From Erysipelotrichia bacterium (GTDB taxonomy: Bacteria; Bacillota_I; Bacilli_A; Erysipelotrichales; Erysipelotrichaceae): DNA of 56,123 bases. Positions within the stretch are counted from its first letter, which is position 1. Each line of letters starts with the position of its first letter. This document shows, piece by piece, positions 52,517-56,123 of this stretch. Position numbers and translations under genes: made by a program. A model generated the notes under the pieces. It did not search any database. It was not told the DNA's origin and was given only the letters and a program-made list of their open reading frames with translations. The DNA lies in contig JAUNFB010000001.1 in assembly GCA_030525245.1 (NCBI GenBank), positions 38,651 to 94,773 of the forward strand. The letters are read 5' to 3'.

Positions 52517-55243
52517 ATGGATTATAAAGACACTTTGTTAATGCCGAAGACCGATTTTGAAATGCGGGGAAATTTAACGAAAAAAGAACCGGCAATCTTG
52601 GAAAAATGGGAAAAGATGCATTTATATGATTTGATGATTGCTCAAAATAAAGATAAACCTTATTTTATGCTGCATGACGGACCTCCGTATGCTAATGGAA
52701 ATTTACATATGGGAACAGCAATGAACCGTTGCTTAAAGGATTTTGTAGTGAAGTCAAAACATATGATGGGATACAATACACCTTTTTATCCTGGTTGGGA
52801 CACTCATGGTTTACCTATTGAAAATGCCATGGCTAAATTAGGTTATGATCGTAAGAAAATGTCGATTGCCGAATTTAGAGCTAAATGCGAAGAATACGCT
52901 AAGAGTCAAATTTCTATTCAAATGGCTACGGAGAAAAGATTAGGCACTGTTGCCGATTATGAAAATCCGTATATCACTTTGCATAAGACATTTGAAGCTG
53001 ATCAAATTCGTACATTCGGTAAGATGGCAATGAAAGGCCTGATTTTTCAAGGATTAAAGCCAATCTATTGGTCTCCGGAAAGAGAATCAGCTGTCGCAGA
53101 CAGTGAAATTTTCTATAAAGATAAGAAAGATATGACAATTTATGTCTCTTTTGATGTTGTGGATGGCAAGGGTATATTGGATGGTGATGAAAAATTCGTC
53201 ATTTGGACAACAACTCCTTGGACAATTCCGGCCAATTTAGCAATCTGTTTAAATCCGTCATTTACTTATGCCGTGGTTAAGACAAGTAAAGGTAAATTGA
53301 TCGTTTTGGAAAAAATGGTCGATAAACTGATGCAGAAATTTAATCTTACCGATTATGAAGTATTGAAGACATTTACCGGTCAACAATTGGAATATATTAC
53401 TACCAGACATCCATTATATCCTGAAAAGACATCATTGGTTATTTTAGGAAATCATGTTACTGATGAAGACGGCACAGGTTGTGTTCATACTGCTCCGGGA
53501 CATGGATTGGATGACTTCTATATCGGACAAAAATATGGCTTACCAGCTTATTGCCCGGTCGATGATAAGGGATGTTTAACTGCTCAAGCCGGAGAAAGAT
53601 TAGCCGGAAAATTTGTATTTGATGCTAATAAAGATGTTGTCATGTGGCTTGATGAATGCGGACATTTATTAGCTAATGAGTGGATCACGCACAGTTATCC
53701 GCATGATGAAAGAATGAAGAAACCGGTAATTTTCCGGGCCACTGTTCAATGGTTTGCTTCTATCGAAAAAATCAGAGCTGAATTGCTTGATGCTATTGAC
53801 CATATTAATTGGGTTAATGAATTTGGCAAGGTAAGAATTTACAACATGATTAAGGATCGCGGCGATTGGTGTATTTCTCGTCAAAGAGTTTGGGGTGTGC
53901 CTATTCCAATCTTCTATGGAGAAGATAAAACACCTATTATTGATGAAAAAGTATTTGAACATGTAGCTGATTTATTCGAAGAATACGGTTCAAACGTTTG
54001 GTTTGAAAGAGATGCCAAGGATTTATTGCCGGAAGGATATACAAATGAACATTCACCAAACGGTGTTTTCACAAAAGAAAAAGATATTATGGATGTTTGG
54101 TTCGATTCAGGTTCATCACACAATACATTTAAACGTCGTGGATATCCATATCCTTGTGATTTATATTTGGAAGGTTCTGATCAATATCGCGGCTGGTTCA
54201 ATTCTAGCTTAATTGTTGGCGTTGCTACTAACGATCAAGCCCCATACAAAGCAGTTTTGAGTCATGGTTATGTTGTTGATGGCCAGGGTCGAAAGATGAG
54301 TAAATCTGAAGGAAATACTATTAATCCGCTAGATATCATCAATAAGTATGGCGCTGATATTTTACGTTTATGGGTTGCTTCTGTTGATTTCCAAGCAGAT
54401 TTAAAGTGTTCGGATGAACTGTTCAAAATCAGTTCGGAAGAATATCGTAAAATTAGAAATACATTCCGTTTTTTGTTAGGAAATATTAATCCGGATGATT
54501 TCAACTACGAAAGAGATGCAATCGATTATTATGACTTGCGTTCGGTAGATCAATATGTAATGATAACTTTAAACGATGTTATCGATAAAGTAACAAAAGC
54601 TTATAATGATTATGATTTCATCTCTGTTAATAATACTTTGTTTAATTTCATGAATAACACCTTGAGCGCCTTCTACATGGATTATGCTAAGGATACCTTA
54701 TATATCGAAAAGAAAAATGCTTCTCGCAGAAGAGAAATTCAAACCGTATTCTACCATGTGACAGATGCTTTGTGCAGAATGTGGGCTCCGATTTTATCAT
54801 ATACAATGGAAGAAGTTTATTCATATTTCCAACCGCAAAAAACCAGTATTTTCTTAGAAAGTATGCCGCAAAAGCAAGTATATGAAGATGAAAGTGAAGA
54901 TAAAGAACGTTGGAGTAAATACATGCAGGTAAGAAGCGATCTGCTAAAGGCTTTGGAAGAGGCAAAAGCTGCCGGTATGATTAAAAAGGCTTTAGAGGCA
55001 AGAATTTATTACTGCCCTAAGAAAGAATATGAACCATGTTTAGCCGGTTTCTCAGAACATGAAATGGCTCAATATGTTATTGCTTCACAATTTAAGTTCA
55101 CGGAAGAAAAATATCAGGAATATCCTACGGGTTATATTAAAATTGAAAAAATTGACGGTCATGTATGTCCAAGATGTTGGAACGTTGCCGAACACGTTGA
55201 TGAGAACGGATTGTGCAATCGCTGCCATGAAATTATGAAATAA
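52517..55243 (+). CDS. ileS: Isoleucyl-tRNA synthetase
   Basis: A class Ia synthetase charging tRNA-Ile, with an editing (CP1) domain that hydrolyses Val-tRNA. The HIGH-type motif is GPPYANGNLHMGTAMN (about 57-72); the KMSKS motif is GRKMSKSEGNT (about 594-604). CP1 covers about 190-400 (WTTTPWTIPANLAI). The C-terminal zinc ribbon has CPRC and CNRC. 908 residues, typical of the bacterial, mupirocin-sensitive type with zinc ribbon. GAAGGG precedes the ATG. Confidence 0.96.
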   Translation: MDYKDTLLMPKTDFEMRGNLTKKEPAILEKWEKMHLYDLMIAQNKDKPYFMLHDGPPYANGNLHMGTAMNRCLKDFVVKSKHMMGYNTPFYPGWDTHGLPIENAMAKLGYDRKKMSIAEFRAKCEEYAKSQISIQMATEKRLGTVADYENPYITLHKTFEADQIRTFGKMAMKGLIFQGLKPIYWSPERESAVADSEIFYKDKKDMTIYVSFDVVDGKGILDGDEKFVIWTTTPWTIPANLAICLNPSFTYAVVKTSKGKLIVLEKMVDKLMQKFNLTDYEVLKTFTGQQLEYITTRHPLYPEKTSLVILGNHVTDEDGTGCVHTAPGHGLDDFYIGQKYGLPAYCPVDDKGCLTAQAGERLAGKFVFDANKDVVMWLDECGHLLANEWITHSYPHDERMKKPVIFRATVQWFASIEKIRAELLDAIDHINWVNEFGKVRIYNMIKDRGDWCISRQRVWGVPIPIFYGEDKTPIIDEKVFEHVADLFEEYGSNVWFERDAKDLLPEGYTNEHSPNGVFTKEKDIMDVWFDSGSSHNTFKRRGYPYPCDLYLEGSDQYRGWFNSSLIVGVATNDQAPYKAVLSHGYVVDGQGRKMSKSEGNTINPLDIINKYGADILRLWVASVDFQADLKCSDELFKISSEEYRKIRNTFRFLLGNINPDDFNYERDAIDYYDLRSVDQYVMITLNDVIDKVTKAYNDYDFISVNNTLFNFMNNTLSAFYMDYAKDTLYIEKKNASRRREIQTVFYHVTDALCRMWAPILSYTMEEVYSYFQPQKTSIFLESMPQKQVYEDESEDKERWSKYMQVRSDLLKALEEAKAAGMIKKALEARIYYCPKKEYEPCLAGFSEHEMAQYVIASQFKFTEEKYQEYPTGYIKIEKIDGHVCPRCWNVAEHVDENGLCNRCHEIMK

Positions 55244-55248
55244 AAAGC

Positions 55249-55276
55249 GAAATCCGGTTTAATCCGGATTTCCTTT
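55249..55276 (+). terminator. Hairpin after ileS
   Basis: A perfect 9-bp GC-containing stem (55249-55257 with 55264-55272) with a 6-base loop. The T-tract is short, so it may be a leaky terminator and the next gene may be partly co-transcribed. Confidence 0.55.
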
Positions 55277-55290
55277 GTAAAGGAGATAAA

Positions 55291-56028
55291 ATGGAAATAA
55301 TTACTTCATTGGATAATGCCAATGTTAAAATGTGGTGTAGTTTAAAACAAAAAAAGAACAGAGACAAATATGGCTTGTTTATGGTTGAAGAGAAACATTT
55401 GATTGAAGAAGCTGCACAAGTTAATTTAGTAGTAACTTTAATTGCCCGCAAAGGTAAAAAATCATTTATTCGACTTAATCCTACTTATGTATCGGATCAA
55501 GTTATGGCAAAAATACAAAACAACAAATCATTAAATGACTATGTCGCTATTTGTCGAATTCCGCCAATAAAAATTGATTACGGAGGTAGATTTGTCATCT
55601 TAGAAAATGTGCAGGATCCAGGTAATGTAGGTACAATTATTCGCACATCCTTAGCATTCGGGTACGACGGCGTATTTTTAACAGGTGACTGTGCCGACAT
55701 ATATAATGAAAAAACAGTACAGGCATCGCAAGGTGCGATAATGAGAATGCCGTTAGAGAGAACTACTTTGAAGAAAGCAATTGATTTTGTGCACAGTCAG
55801 CAAGGCAAAATAATTGCAACCTTACCAAAAAGTGAATACAACTTATCTCAAGCTACAAAGTATGATAAGTATGCTATATTATTGGGAAATGAGGGTAACG
55901 GACTAAGTAAGGAAGCCATAAAATATTGTGATGAAAGTGTACGCATAGAAATGGATTCCTTTGAATCATTAAATGTTGCATCTGCTGCAGCTATTTGTTT
56001 GTATTTTTATCGATATTATTGTAAATAA
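55291..56028 (+). CDS. SpoU-family RNA 2'-O-methyltransferase (TrmH/RlmB-like)
   Basis: A SPOUT methyltransferase for rRNA or tRNA 2'-O-methylation. An N-terminal substrate-binding domain (about 1-95, KQKKNRDKYGLFMVEEKHLI) is followed by the knot domain with NVQDPGNVGTIIRTSLAFG (motif 1), LLGNEGNGLS (motif 2) and MDSFESLNVASAAAICLY (motif 3). 245 residues. It resembles YsgA of B. subtilis, whose target is not settled, so no gene symbol is given. It has AAAGGAG before the ATG. The next gene starts 53 bases downstream from its own promoter. Confidence 0.88.
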   Translation: MEIITSLDNANVKMWCSLKQKKNRDKYGLFMVEEKHLIEEAAQVNLVVTLIARKGKKSFIRLNPTYVSDQVMAKIQNNKSLNDYVAICRIPPIKIDYGGRFVILENVQDPGNVGTIIRTSLAFGYDGVFLTGDCADIYNEKTVQASQGAIMRMPLERTTLKKAIDFVHSQQGKIIATLPKSEYNLSQATKYDKYAILLGNEGNGLSKEAIKYCDESVRIEMDSFESLNVASAAAICLYFYRYYCK

Positions 56029-56039
56029 TTAAAAAAATA

Positions 56040-56048
56040 TGTTAGAAT
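56040..56048 (+). promoter_or_regulatory. Extended -10 promoter of the last, cut-off gene
   Basis: TGTTAGAAT at 56040-56048. AGAGGA lies at about 56068-56073, eight bases before the ATG at 56082. Confidence 0.55.
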
Positions 56049-56081
56049 ACTTCTGTAATAGAAAGTTAGAGGAAACAATAA

Positions 56082-56123
56082 ATGGAAGGGATAATAAAGA
56101 AGATCGGCAGCAGTCTTCGTAAG
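56082..56123 (+). CDS. Start of an unidentified gene, cut by the window end
   Basis: Only 14 codons are visible (MEGIIKKIGSSLRK), in frame to the last base. The start is supported by an extended -10 and AGAGGA eight bases upstream. The fragment is a short amphipathic basic helix, too short to name. Confidence 0.5.
   Translation, partial: MEGIIKKIGSSLRK

Noticed and set aside
1..56123. Mycoplasma-type code (TGA as Trp)
   Set aside because: TGA ends scpA, scpB, rsmE and mtaB, and conserved tryptophans are TGG.

Overview
The window is a chromosomal backbone segment of an AT-rich, low-GC Gram-positive bacterium of the Bacilli type. Gene order matches conserved Firmicutes blocks (scpA-scpB-rluB; rsmE-mtaB; phoH-ybeY-cdd-era-recO-glyS-dnaG-rpoD-trmK; cvpA-mutS2; comN-secDF-recJ-apt-relA-hisS-aspS; sepF-ylmH-divIVA-ileS). 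Three aminoacyl-tRNA synthetase units carry T-box leaders. TGA is a stop and tryptophan is TGG, so the code is standard. Cell-wall and division genes (mraY, murE, sepF, divIVA) exclude a wall-less Mollicute. The dimeric glycyl-tRNA synthetase, the scattered wall genes and the compact gene set suggest a reduced Bacilli lineage near Erysipelotrichales/Acholeplasmatales. That placement is inference; no rRNA gene is present to test it.

Layout. 1-1121: end of a TPM-type membrane protein and a small partner, closed by a terminator. 1262-7375: one tightly packed operon for chromosome segregation, rRNA/tRNA modification, a divergent MurE and DeoC. 7500-7676: rpsU with its own promoter. 7730-15551: phoH to rpoD, with overlapping genes. 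15598-17053: a second sigma-70 gene, apparently leaderless, with trmK. 17039-17893: rnhC on the minus strand. 17977-23147: cvpA-mutS2-uvrC and a small membrane protein. 23198-25500: a phosphodiesterase and typA. 25621-30387: mraY, a ComN-like gene, a degenerate SecDF and recJ. 30382-31191: an aldose-epimerase-like gene on the minus strand. 31282-37526: apt, relA and T-box-controlled hisS-aspS. 37674-43170: efp, a large repetitive tail-anchored protein, cmk, der and a short HU-like protein. 43172-46862: T-box pheST. 46953-50572: yebC, a membrane protein, a DUF2779-type protein and hpf. 50665-55243: sepF-ylmH-divIVA and T-box ileS. 55291-56123: a SpoU methyltransferase and the first codons of another gene.

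Most genes serve replication, repair, translation, the stringent response and division. I found no prophage, insertion sequence, CRISPR array, tRNA or rRNA gene, and no defence island. The most unusual items are the SecDF that has lost its signature transmembrane Asp residues and the SecF periplasmic domain; the 894-residue tail-anchored protein with a period of about 42 residues; the second sigma factor with altered -10 and -35 contact residues; the MurE with altered substrate-pocket motifs; the overlapping Asp/His specifier in the hisS-aspS T-box; and a recurring pattern of extended -10 promoters (TGnTATAAT) 10-25 nt from the start codon.
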